Assembly (NCBI GenBank): GCA_021784255.1
Contig: JAJXSZ010000026.1
Coordinates: forward strand, 1 to 17,741
Length of the DNA: 17,741 bases
Reading direction: 5' to 3'
Source: Pseudomonadota bacterium
GTDB taxonomy: Bacteria > Pseudomonadota > Alphaproteobacteria > Acetobacterales > Acetobacteraceae
The translations under genes were made by a program, and so were the position numbers. A model generated the notes under the pieces. That model did not search any database. It had not been told where the DNA came from and saw only the letters and a program-made list of their open reading frames with translations. Every line of letters starts with the position of its first letter. Position 1 is the stretch's first letter. Positions 1-8,614 of this stretch are shown piece after piece.

Positions 1-1
1 G

Positions 2-808
2 GTGGTCGATGAAAACATGGCCAATGCCGCGCGCGTGCACGCAGTGGAGAACGGCAAGAATATCTCCGACAATGTCATGATTTCCTTCGGCGGAGCCGCC
101 CCGCTTCACGCGGCGCGGCTGTGCGAAAAGCTGGGCGTCGAGCAATGCCTGGTGCCGCGAGGCGCGGGTGTAGGCTCGGCGATCGGCTTCCTCAAGGCGC
201 CGTTCGGTTACGAGGCGCTTGCGTCCCGGTTTACCAGGCTCTCGCGGTTTGACAGCGAGGCGGTGAACGCGATGCTCGCTGACCTCAAGGCGTCCGCCGA
301 AAGGTTTGTGCGCACGGGGACGACCGGGCGTATCGTGCGCGAGGTTACGGCCTTCATGCGCTACGCCGGGCAGGGCTGGGAAATCCCGGTGTTACTCCCA
401 GACGCGCCGTTTGGCGACGATGCGCCAGCCATGCTTGCTGATCTGTTCCGCGACAACTACCAGCGTTTCTTTGGCCGCAGTATCGATGCGCTTGATGGGC
501 TGGAGATCGAAATCGTCACCTGGTCGGTGAAGGCAACAGACGAGCGCCCGAGCGTGGAGCGATGTGAACTGATCACGGACGGGAGGACCATCGAGCCCGC
601 CGTGTTTCGCCAAGCATTCGATCCGGTCGCCGGGTCGATGCAGCGGCATGCGATCATGGCGCGTGACGCGCTTGCGGTCGGTGACCGGATCATGGGGCCG
701 GCCGTTATCGTCGAGGACGAAACATCCACTGTCGTGAGTTCGTCTTTCGACGCCGTCGTGCAGCGCGACGGTTCGATTCTTCTAATTCGCAAGGAGAAGA
801 CCGCGTGA
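2..808 (+). CDS. hyuA: Hydantoinase/oxoprolinase family protein, subunit A, C-terminal part (5' truncated by window edge)
   Basis: The reading frame is open from the first full codon at base 2 to a TGA at 806-808, giving about 268 residues of a protein that is usually near 700 residues, so the ATP-binding N-terminal part lies outside the window. The family (N-methylhydantoinase A, 5-oxoprolinase, acetone/acetophenone carboxylase subunits) couples ATP hydrolysis to opening or carboxylation of its substrate, together with a B subunit. The visible signature is the FGGAAPLHAARL segment at about residues 29-40, followed by VPRGAGVGSAIGFL, which matches the conserved end of the hydantoinase A domain. 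The family C-terminal domain follows, ending in a beta-rich tail (VEDETSTVVS). The gene overlaps the next by 4 bases (GTGA), as expected for a two-subunit enzyme. The exact substrate cannot be read from this fragment. Confidence 0.9.
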   Translation: MVDENMANAARVHAVENGKNISDNVMISFGGAAPLHAARLCEKLGVEQCLVPRGAGVGSAIGFLKAPFGYEALASRFTRLSRFDSEAVNAMLADLKASAERFVRTGTTGRIVREVTAFMRYAGQGWEIPVLLPDAPFGDDAPAMLADLFRDNYQRFFGRSIDALDGLEIEIVTWSVKATDERPSVERCELITDGRTIEPAVFRQAFDPVAGSMQRHAIMARDALAVGDRIMGPAVIVEDETSTVVSSSFDAVVQRDGSILLIRKEKTA

Positions 809-2418
809 GCGACATGGGCGACATCCGCATGCAGGTCATGTGGAACCGGCTGATTTCGGTGGTCGAGGAACAGGCCCTCACGTTGCTGCGGACTGCCTTT
901 TCCACGTCGGTGCGCGAATCGGGCGACTTGTCCGCGGGCGTTTTCGATCCGCGGGGCCTGATGCTGGCGCAGGCCGTCACCGGCACCCCTGGCCACGTCA
1001 ACACGATGGCCGAAGCGGTGCTCAATTTCATCACGGAGATACCGCGCGAGGAAATGTATGAGGGAGATACCTACGTCACCAACGACCCCTGGAAGGGAAC
1101 CGGCCATCTGCATGACATCACGATGGTTTCGCCTTCCTTCCGCGATGGCAAGCTGGTCGCGTTTTTCGCGTGTACGGCGCACGTGGTGGATGTCGGAGGG
1201 CGTGGTTTCGGCGCGGACGGGAGGTCGGTCTACGAAGAAGGAATCCAGATCCCGATCATGAAATTCGCCGAACGTGGCAAGGTCAACCGTGATCTCGTCA
1301 GAATTCTCGAGGTGAATGTCCGTGAGCCGCGGCAGGTCATTGGCGACTTCTATTCGCTTGCCGCGTGCAACGACGTCGGGCACCGACGGCTCGTGCAGAT
1401 GATGGAGGAAATCAGCCTCCCGTCGCTTGACTTGCTGGGGGCCTATATATTCTCTCGAACGCGCGATGCGATGCGCGAGCGGATCAAGGCCCTACCGAAG
1501 GGAACGTGGGCGAACGAGCTGGTGACCGATGGTTATGAGGAGTCGATCAAACTTGCGGCAAGCGTGGCGGTTCGTGACGATGAAGTAATGGTAGACTTCA
1601 CCGGCAGCGATCCGATGAGCCGCTGGGGCATCAACTGCCCCGGCATCTACAGCAAAGCCTATGCCTGCTACGCACTGAAATGCGTGGTGGCGCCGGATAT
1701 CCCGAACAATGCGGCGTCCTTGTCGTTTTTCAACGTGGTATCGCCGGTCAATGTGCTCAATGCGGTGCGGCCGGCGCCGGTGGCGCTGCGGCATATCTTC
1801 GGCCACATGGTGCCCGACCTCGTCCTCGGCGCGCTGGCCCAGGCGCTTCCGGGAAAGATCCTGGCCGAGGGGGCGGGGGCGCTGTGGAACATCCACATAT
1901 CTGTCCGGCCTGCGGCGGGCCGCGAAGGGCGGCGAGCGGAGGTATTGATGTTCAACTCTGGCGGTATGGGCGCGCGCCCGGGGCTCGACGGTTTGTCGGC
2001 CACCGCGTTTCCTTCCGGTGTTCATACGATGCCGGCGGAAGCGACCGAGCAGACTGGTCCGATCGTCATCTGGCGCAAGGAGCTGCGTCCCGATTCAGGC
2101 GGAGACGGCGAATTCCGCGGCGGGCTCGGCCAGGTCATTGAGATCGCACCTGAGGACGGCCACGAGTTCGACTTTTCCGCGATGTTTGATCGCTCTCGCC
2201 ACGCGCCGAAGGGGCGTGACGGCGGTATGGAGGGCGCTGTCGGCGTCGTGAAACTCGATGATGGAACGAAGATGCGGTCGAAGGGTTGGCAGCACGTGCC
2301 TGCGGGACGCCGGCTGGTGCTGGAACTGCCCGGTGGCGGCGGCTATGGCGATCCGGTCAATCGCTCCGAGGCGGCGAGAGCCGAGGATCGGGCCAAGGGA
2401 TATATTGTGGAGCAATGA
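805..2418 (+). CDS. hyuB: Hydantoinase B/oxoprolinase family protein (N-methylhydantoinase B-like)
   Basis: This 537-residue protein is the normal length for the HyuB family and is the partner of the preceding A subunit in an ATP-dependent, cytoplasmic amidohydrolase or carboxylase. The start is GTG at 805, inside the stop of hyuA. Family landmarks are MWNRLISVVEEQA near the N-terminus, the block NDPWKGTGHLHDITM at residues 93-107 with His101, His103 and Asp104, and CTAHVVDVGG at 123-132 with His126 and Asp129. These are the positions where related carboxylase subunits bind metal. Further landmarks are a central FTGSDP segment and the glycine-rich end LPGGGGYGDP near residues 508-517. All are intact, so the gene looks functional. 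Known members act on N-methylhydantoin, 5-oxoproline, other hydantoins or aromatic ketones, and sequence alone does not separate these here. Confidence 0.92.
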   Translation: MSDMGDIRMQVMWNRLISVVEEQALTLLRTAFSTSVRESGDLSAGVFDPRGLMLAQAVTGTPGHVNTMAEAVLNFITEIPREEMYEGDTYVTNDPWKGTGHLHDITMVSPSFRDGKLVAFFACTAHVVDVGGRGFGADGRSVYEEGIQIPIMKFAERGKVNRDLVRILEVNVREPRQVIGDFYSLAACNDVGHRRLVQMMEEISLPSLDLLGAYIFSRTRDAMRERIKALPKGTWANELVTDGYEESIKLAASVAVRDDEVMVDFTGSDPMSRWGINCPGIYSKAYACYALKCVVAPDIPNNAASLSFFNVVSPVNVLNAVRPAPVALRHIFGHMVPDLVLGALAQALPGKILAEGAGALWNIHISVRPAAGREGRRAEVLMFNSGGMGARPGLDGLSATAFPSGVHTMPAEATEQTGPIVIWRKELRPDSGGDGEFRGGLGQVIEIAPEDGHEFDFSAMFDRSRHAPKGRDGGMEGAVGVVKLDDGTKMRSKGWQHVPAGRRLVLELPGGGGYGDPVNRSEAARAEDRAKGYIVEQ

Positions 2419-2420
2419 GC

Positions 2421-3637
<1,217 letters not shown>

Positions 3638-3641
<4 letters not shown>

Positions 3642-4492
3642 GTCATCGTTTCGACACGCTGCTCATCACCGGTGCCGCCGGCAGGCTCGGATCGCAGCTG
3701 CGCCGCGGGCTTGCTCCGCTTGCCCGGCGGCTGCGCGTCTCGGACCAGACGGCTGTTGCCGATCTGCAGGCGAACGAAGAGGCGGTGATCTGCGATCTGG
3801 CCGATGCCGAGGCGGTGCTGAGAATGACACAGGGTGTCGATGCCATCGTTCATTTCGGTGGCGCGGCGCTGGAGACGAGTTGGGAGACGATCCTCAGCGC
3901 CAATATCCGTGGCGGCTACAATATCTATGAAGGCGCCCGGCGGAACGGAGTGAAGCGCGTCGTCTATGCTTCGTCGGTTCATGCGATCGGATATCATGGG
4001 GTCGAAGAGCATATCGACGCCAGTGCGCCGCACAGACCGGACAGCCTTTATGGCGTTTCGAAATGTTTTGTCGAAGATCTCAGTCGGCTTTATTGGGATA
4101 AATTTAATATCGAGACGGCTTGCTGCCGGATCTTTTCCTCTTTTGACCAATACACGGACCGCCGCATGCTGTGGTCAATGCTTACGTTCGATGACTGCGT
4201 GCGGTTGGTCGAGGCCTGCCTGACAGCGCCGCGCGTGGCGCATTCGGTTATCTTCGGAACCTCGAACAACCGCCACCAGATGGTGGACAACCGCCTCGCG
4301 GGCCATATCGGCTTTGAGCCGCTGGACAGCACGGAGGTCCATCGAGCCGAGGTTGAAGCGCGCCTGCCTGCGGCCGATCCTGATGCGCCCGCGGTGCGCC
4401 ATCTCGGCGGCTGGTTCGTCAACCTCGGCCATCCGGACGATGAGCCGAAGCCGACGCCCGCGAGCGTGGCGCCAGTCAAACTGAACGGGTGA
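3638..4492 (+). CDS. NAD-dependent epimerase/dehydratase family protein, uronate dehydrogenase-like
   Basis: This 284-residue extended-type short-chain dehydrogenase starts at an ATG that overlaps the aminotransferase stop (ATGA), 5-6 bases after GGGAGG. The N-terminal NAD site is TGAAGRLG at residues 11-18. The catalytic Ser113 lies in YASSVHAIGY, and Tyr138 and Lys142 lie in LYGVSKCFVEDL. Recalled from the Agrobacterium uronate dehydrogenase, the spacing fits with a constant offset of two: Ser111, Tyr136 and Arg174 there match Ser113, Tyr138 and Arg176 here. The tail also resembles that family (GGWFVNLGHPDD). Such enzymes oxidise hexuronic acids to aldarolactones with NAD. The operon context (hydantoinase plus aminotransferase) is unusual for uronate catabolism, so the true substrate may differ. 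The 3' end overlaps the convergent dehydrogenase gene by 17 bases. Confidence 0.85.
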
Positions 4493-5177
4493 TTCCGCCA
4501 TCGATGCGCAGGCTTTGGCCGGTGATATAGCTGGCAGCGTCGGAGACGAGGAAGGCGATGGCAGCCGCCACTTCGTCAACGCGTCCGTAGCGGCCGAGCG
4601 GAACGCTTTGCCGACGTTCCTCGCTGGCGGGGAGGCTGTCGATCCAGCCCGGCAGCACATTGTTCATGCGCACGTTGCTGGCGGCGAACGCGTCAGTGAA
4701 GATCTTGGTGTAGGCGGCAAGGCCCGAACGGAAGACGGCGGAAGTCGGGAACATCGCGCTCGGTTCGCTAGCCCAGGCGGTCGAGATGTTGACGATCGCG
4801 CCGCCCATCTGTGCGCGCATGATCGGGGCAATCAGGCGCGTCGCGCGCACGACGTTCAGGAAATAGACCTCCATGCCGGCGTGCCATTGCTCGTCGGTGA
4901 TGTCGAGGATCGGTGCGCGCGGGCCGTGCCCGGCGCTGTTGACCAGGGCGTCGACCCGCCCCCAGCGCGCCATCGTGCCGTCGACCAGGCGCTTGAGGTC
5001 GTCTGACGACTGGTTGGAGCCGGTGACGCCGTAGCCGCCGAGCTCGCGCGCGAGCGCCTCTCCCCTGCCCGACGAAGACAGGATCGCGATGCTGAAGCCG
5101 TCGGCTGCCAGCCTCCTGGCTGCCGCCGCGCCCATGCCGGTGCCGCCCGCCGTGATGATCGCAACTTTTCCGTTCAT
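4476..5177 (-). CDS. SDR family oxidoreductase with substituted active-site Tyr and Lys
   Basis: The protein is a 233-residue classical-length short-chain dehydrogenase/reductase. The start ATG at 5177 is chosen because AGGAAGG lies 6 bases upstream and the protein then begins with the first beta strand (MNGKVAIIT). The cofactor loop reads TAGGTGMG at residues 9-16, so the first Gly of the usual TGxxxGxG is Ala. NSAG at 80-83 and the catalytic-helix Asn108 are present, and the end SLRIDGG is typical. Where other members have Ser, then Tyr 13 residues later and Lys 4 beyond that, this one has Thr133 (preceded by Ser132), Ser146 and Arg150 in PTSAVFRSGLAAY. The fold is clear, but the usual proton-transfer pair is missing. 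It may be a subfamily with altered chemistry or a non-catalytic NAD-binding protein. The gene is convergent with the upstream operon. Confidence 0.88.
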   Translation of the reverse strand: MNGKVAIITAGGTGMGAAAARRLAADGFSIAILSSSGRGEALARELGGYGVTGSNQSSDDLKRLVDGTMARWGRVDALVNSAGHGPRAPILDITDEQWHAGMEVYFLNVVRATRLIAPIMRAQMGGAIVNISTAWASEPSAMFPTSAVFRSGLAAYTKIFTDAFAASNVRMNNVLPGWIDSLPASEERRQSVPLGRYGRVDEVAAAIAFLVSDAASYITGQSLRIDGGITRSV

Positions 5178-5556
5178 GATCTGCCTTCCTGAGTGCGTCC
5201 GCTCGGGCGCAACCAATGACAGGAATCCCCCGGCGCGACGAGCCCGGCGTTACGAGCGGTCGATGCGGGTCGGCACGATCCGTCGCCGTATGGCGCCGAG
5301 TGGATTCGACACGCGGAGCGATGGTACGGAAAATCCGAGGGCCCGTTGGTGAGAGGCCCGTCAGGTCGCTGCGGATCCGGACGTGACCATGACTGTCGAA
5401 GTCGGCCAGGCGCGCCATTGCTGTGCCGCGCGTGTCGTGGCGCGGCGGTGAAAGCCGAGAGCCACGAAGCGGTGAAGCTCGATCGCTTACTGAGGTGCCA
5501 GAATTGATTTCGTCGGCGGTTTCGATGAATCGACAAGGAAATTGTCCGGGCTATGC

Positions 5557-5583
5557 TTGACGATGGTAAAGAATATCTATACT
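5557..5583 (+). promoter_or_regulatory. Candidate sigma70-type promoter for the ABC transporter operon
   Basis: TTGACG at 5557-5562 and TATACT at 5578-5583 lie 15 bases apart in a locally AT-rich stretch of an otherwise GC-rich region. The hexamers are close to consensus but the spacer is short; a shifted -10 reading (TACTGA) gives 17. A start near 5590 would give a leader of about 340 bases before the binding-protein gene. This is seen in the sequence only; no start site is known. Confidence 0.45.
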
Positions 5584-5600
5584 GATCACCTAGTAAAAGA

Positions 5601-5647
5601 GCCCCCGGAGGGGGCATTCCTTCATGGCATATGAAGGACGGGAGGAA
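5601..5647 (+). promoter_or_regulatory. Tandem hairpins in the presumed 5' leader, with competing Shine-Dalgarno pairing
   Basis: The first hairpin is GCCCCC-GGA-GGGGGC at 5601-5615 (6-bp stem). The second is TCCTTCAT-GGCAT-ATGAAGGA at 5618-5638 (8-bp perfect stem). Directly after them is GGGAGGAA at 5640-5647, a strong Shine-Dalgarno sequence. TTCCTTC at 5617-5623 can pair either within the second hairpin or with GGAGGAA at 5641-5647 (seven pairs, one G-U), and the two pairings exclude each other. There is no U-run, so a simple terminator is unlikely. The layout could act as a translational switch. I do not recognise a known riboswitch class. Confidence 0.35.
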
Positions 5648-5655
5648 CAAGGCTA

Positions 5656-5934
5656 ATGCCAAGCCGTAACGCGCTGGGAGGTTGTTGTCGGGGCGCGCCG
5701 TCTTGGTGGTCGCGAGGCCCGCACCTTTCCGCGGCTGGCGTCGCGTCCGTGGCGATGTCGTATGCAGATAAGTTGATGTCGCTGGCGGTCATGCGACCGC
5801 GAATATCTTCACCATCGTTGATGGGTTGCCGGGTCGCCATTGGGCCCCGGGGAGGCCAGCGGAGAGCTGTGGGTGTCAACGTCAACCGTAAGCCCGACCC
5901 GATCTGGGCGGCAGCCTTCAGGAGAGTCACATGA
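5656..5934 (+). CDS. Doubtful 92-residue leader ORF
   Basis: This frame starts with an ATG 10 bases after GGGAGG and ends in TGA at 5932-5934, overlapping the ATG of the binding-protein gene by 4 bases in the same ATGA arrangement used elsewhere in the window. Those two facts favour translation. Against it, the peptide is rich in Arg, Trp, Cys, Gly and Pro, has no recognisable domain, signal or membrane segment, and overlaps a minus-strand block that looks like a regulator remnant. If translated, it may serve mainly to couple ribosomes to the next gene. Confidence 0.2.
   Translation: MPSRNALGGCCRGAPSWWSRGPHLSAAGVASVAMSYADKLMSLAVMRPRISSPSLMGCRVAIGPRGGQRRAVGVNVNRKPDPIWAAAFRRVT
5756..5793 (-). 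pseudogene. Remnant resembling the first 12 codons of the GlxA/AraC-type regulator
   Basis: On the minus strand from 5793 the sequence reads MTASDINLSAYD, against MTASDIPLLVHD for the start of the regulator at 14047. The DNA is identical over 19 bases (5775-5793 and 14030-14048, GATGTCGCTGGCGGTCATG). By hand alignment it matches at 31 of 38 ungapped positions (5756-5793 with 14011-14048). Similarity fades beyond this, and the frame stops after 56 codons at 5622. The orientation is also the same: it points away from a downstream plus-strand gene. A truncated paralogue of the regulator is the simplest reading; a shared protein-binding site is the alternative. Confidence 0.4.
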
Positions 5935-7619
5935 CTGACGACGCGCGTGCTGATTTTGGTTGTTCCCCGACGATGATTCATGGCGACATGTCGCGGCGCC
6001 GATTGCTCGGCGCGACCGCGGCGGTTGGCGCTTCCGGCCTGTTGCTGCCGGTGGCGGCGCGGGCGGCCTCGAAGCCGCCGACGCGCCCGACCGGGCATAT
6101 GACCATTGGGTTCTCGCAAGAACCGACGGTCTTCAATCCGCTGATGCCCCACATCGAAGTCGATCAAGGTGTGCACTGGAACTTGTTCAGCCCGCTGTGG
6201 CTCGCCAACGAAAAGGGGGAGCTGGTGCCGCAGCTCGCGGCCGAGGTCCCGACGATCGCCAATGGCGGCATCTCCAAGGATGGGCTGTCATGGCGCGTGA
6301 AGCTGCGCCCCGGCGTGAAGTGGCACGACGGTCAGCCGTTCTCGGCAAGCGACGTGAAGTTCTCGTTTGATCTGCTGAACAACCCGAAGTTCCGCGCGTG
6401 GTCGCGCGGCGGCTATGAGCTGATGCGCGACATCAAGGTGGAAAGCCCCACCGAGATCACGTGGACGATGGCGAAGCCGTATGCGCCGATGATTTCGATC
6501 CTGTGCTGGACGTTCATGGTGCCGGAGCACATCCTCGGCAAGGCGGCGGATCCGAACACGTCTCCGTTCAATCAGGCGCCGGTCGGTACCGGCGCGTTCA
6601 TGTGGAAGCAGCGCGTCCCCGGCGATCATATCACGCTGGAGGCCAATCCCCACTACTTCGGTACCGGACCTTATCTTCAGGAAATCGTCTTCAAGTACAT
6701 CCCGGATCTGACGGTGATGTTCACGCAGTTCCAGACCGGTGCGATCGATTATATCGGTCTGCAGGGCATCACCGCGGACCATTACGCCCAGGCCAAGAAG
6801 CTCAAGGATCGCACGGTCGTCGTCGGCCCGGCGCCGTTCGTCGAGAGCATCATGATGAATCTCTCCAAGCCGCAGTTCAAGGACCAGGTCGTCCGGGAAG
6901 CGCTGTATTACGGCATGGATAACAAGACGATCGTGGAGCAGATCTACTATGGCCTCCCGAAGCTGACGTCGTCGTATCTCCCGACGCAGTCCTGGGCCTA
7001 CAACCCGCATGTGGCGCCGCATGTCTATGACCCGGCGAAGGCGAAATCCATCCTCGATGCGGCGGGCTGGAAGCCGGGCAGTGGCGGGATCCGCGAAAAG
7101 AACGGCGTGCGCCTGAGCTTCCAGAATTCGACCACGGCGGGCAACCATGTGCGCGAGCAGGCGCAGCAACTGCTGCAGCAGAATTGGCAGGATATCGGCG
7201 TCGAGATGAAGATCAAGAACATGCCGCCGGCCGTGATCTGGGGCGATTATTTCAATATGTCGCACTACGACACGGTCATGGTTGGCGAGGACTTCATGAC
7301 CGGCCCCGACCCCGATGTGTCGCAGTTTTTCCTTAGCGCGGCCATTCCGGCCAAGGGTGGGGCGGGGCAGAACACAATGGAGTACACCAACCCCGTGGTG
7401 GACAAGTTACTACAGGAGGGCGCGTCGACGTTCGATCACACTACGCGACAGAAAGACTATTGGAAGGCTGCGGAGCTTATCCGCCACGATCTGCCCCTTC
7501 TTGCCATCTTCCAGTACGCGACGATCGAAGGGACCAAGAAAAACCTGATGGGCTACGCGCCGAGTGTCTATGTGTCGACAAACACCTGGAACGTGAATAC
7601 GTGGTATTGGGCTACTTGA
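5931..7619 (+). CDS. ABC transporter substrate-binding protein (family 5, peptide/nickel type), probable Tat export
   Basis: This 562-residue periplasmic solute-binding protein is the recognition component of the ABC importer encoded next to it. The ATG at 5931 follows AGGAG by 6 bases. Residues 20-46 form an export signal, MSRRRLLGATAA then a hydrophobic stretch and VAARAA, with a twin-arginine-like start and an AxA-type cleavage site near 43-46. The 19 residues before it fit the long n-region of Tat signals. The family 5 core is recognisable from WRVKLRPGVKWHDGQPFSA (about 121-139), SDVKFSFDLL and DPAKAKSILDAAGWKPG (about 366-382). Length fits the family. Members bind di- and oligopeptides, nickel chelates, glutathione, opines and other compounds. 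The ligand here is unknown. Confidence 0.93.
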   Translation: MTDDARADFGCSPTMIHGDMSRRRLLGATAAVGASGLLLPVAARAASKPPTRPTGHMTIGFSQEPTVFNPLMPHIEVDQGVHWNLFSPLWLANEKGELVPQLAAEVPTIANGGISKDGLSWRVKLRPGVKWHDGQPFSASDVKFSFDLLNNPKFRAWSRGGYELMRDIKVESPTEITWTMAKPYAPMISILCWTFMVPEHILGKAADPNTSPFNQAPVGTGAFMWKQRVPGDHITLEANPHYFGTGPYLQEIVFKYIPDLTVMFTQFQTGAIDYIGLQGITADHYAQAKKLKDRTVVVGPAPFVESIMMNLSKPQFKDQVVREALYYGMDNKTIVEQIYYGLPKLTSSYLPTQSWAYNPHVAPHVYDPAKAKSILDAAGWKPGSGGIREKNGVRLSFQNSTTAGNHVREQAQQLLQQNWQDIGVEMKIKNMPPAVIWGDYFNMSHYDTVMVGEDFMTGPDPDVSQFFLSAAIPAKGGAGQNTMEYTNPVVDKLLQEGASTFDHTTRQKDYWKAAELIRHDLPLLAIFQYATIEGTKKNLMGYAPSVYVSTNTWNVNTWYWAT

Positions 7620-7650
7620 GCCGGGGCACCGGCATGGCGGGTGGGAAGCG

Positions 7651-8601
7651 ATGATTCGCTTCCTGCTCCGCCGGCTGGCGCAATCCCTGTTGCTACTGTG
7701 GCTGGTCTCCGTCATCGGCTTTGCGGTGCTCCATCTGGCGCCGGGTGGGCCGTTGGCGGAGTTCACGCTCATCCCTGGCATGACGACGGCCCAACTGAAG
7801 CTGATCGCGCATCAGATGGGATTGGACCGTCCGCTCCCCGTGCAATACTGGGAATGGTTCCGGCGCATGCTGGTCGGCAATTGGGGGCGTTCGTATCGCG
7901 ACAGCCAGCCCGTGCTCGACGTCATCGCCTCGCACCTTGGGCCCACGCTGGAACTCATGGTGAGCTCGACGATCATCGCCATACTCCTCGGAACCTGGGT
8001 CGGGGTGTTGGGAGCGATCCGGCGCTATTCGGTGTTTGACTACCTGGCCACCGTCGGTGCGATGATTGCTCTCTCGATCCCGACATTCTGGTTCGGACTC
8101 GTCGTCATCTACATCTTTTCCGTCGAGCTCGCCTGGCTCCCGGCGGGTAACCTCTACACGATAGGCAACGGCTCCTTCGTCGATTACGCGGTGCACCTGA
8201 TTTCGCCCTCGATCGTTCTGGCGCTGGTGACGATCGCGATCTGGAGCCGGTATTTGCGCGCCTCCATGCTGGAGGTCGTGAATCAGGACTATATCCGCAC
8301 GGCGCGCGCGAAAGGTATGCCGGAACGAACGATCCTATTCCGGCACACGATCCGCAACGCCTTGCTGCCGATGATCACCATCGCCGGCCTGCAGCTGCCG
8401 ACGCTGCTCTCCGGCGCGCTGGTGACCGAAACGGTCTTCACCTGGCCCGGCATGGGGCGGCTTTTTCTCGATTCGATCGGTTACCGCGACTACCCGGTAG
8501 TGATGGGAATCCTCATGTTTTCGGCCGTTCTCGTGCTGCTCGGCAACCTCATCGCGGATCTGCTTTACGCGGCCGCCGATCCGCGCATCCGGCTGGACTG
8601 A
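7651..8601 (+). CDS. ABC transporter permease, DppB/OppB type
   Basis: This 316-residue inner-membrane protein is the first of two permeases of the importer. The N-terminal segment MIRFLLRRLAQSLLLLWLVS leads into a first membrane helix, followed by the external segment LAPGGPLAEF typical of DppB-type permeases. Further helices follow at roughly residues 95-120, 135-165, 180-200, 240-260 and 285-305. The cytoplasmic EAA loop, which contacts the ATPases, is TARAKGMPERTILFRHTIRN near 217-236 with the invariant Gly222. The gene begins 31 bases after the binding-protein gene and lies 13 bases before the second permease, so one transcript is likely. Substrate specificity cannot be inferred from it. 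Confidence 0.94.
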   Translation: MIRFLLRRLAQSLLLLWLVSVIGFAVLHLAPGGPLAEFTLIPGMTTAQLKLIAHQMGLDRPLPVQYWEWFRRMLVGNWGRSYRDSQPVLDVIASHLGPTLELMVSSTIIAILLGTWVGVLGAIRRYSVFDYLATVGAMIALSIPTFWFGLVVIYIFSVELAWLPAGNLYTIGNGSFVDYAVHLISPSIVLALVTIAIWSRYLRASMLEVVNQDYIRTARAKGMPERTILFRHTIRNALLPMITIAGLQLPTLLSGALVTETVFTWPGMGRLFLDSIGYRDYPVVMGILMFSAVLVLLGNLIADLLYAAADPRIRLD

Positions 8602-8614
8602 GGCGGAGATCGGC

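Larger units (their letters stand above)
5178..5930. other. 753-base intergenic region with regulatory and remnant sequence
   Basis: No frame here has convincing protein-like sequence, a family motif and a good start together. From 5178 to about 5540 I see only weak promoter-like sequence for the minus-strand dehydrogenase. From about 5541 to 5600 the base composition becomes AT-richer and a promoter for the plus-strand ABC operon is likely. From 5601 to 5647 there are two adjacent hairpins and a strong Shine-Dalgarno sequence. From 5656 to 5934 there is a doubtful leader frame, and within it, on the other strand, a short block related to the start of the AraC-type regulator. A 6-bp stem with a 4-base loop (GCGGTC/GACCGC) lies at 5785-5800. 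Confidence 0.7.

Noticed and set aside
5601..5638. Tandem hairpins as a factor-independent terminator for the minus-strand gene or the upstream operon
   Set aside because: There is no T-run on either strand after the stems, and the site lies at the start of the ABC leader, not at the end of a transcript.
6288..7265. Minus-strand open frame of 325 codons inside the binding-protein gene
   Set aside because: It is antisense to a well-supported family 5 binding protein and has an Arg/His/Asp-rich composition.
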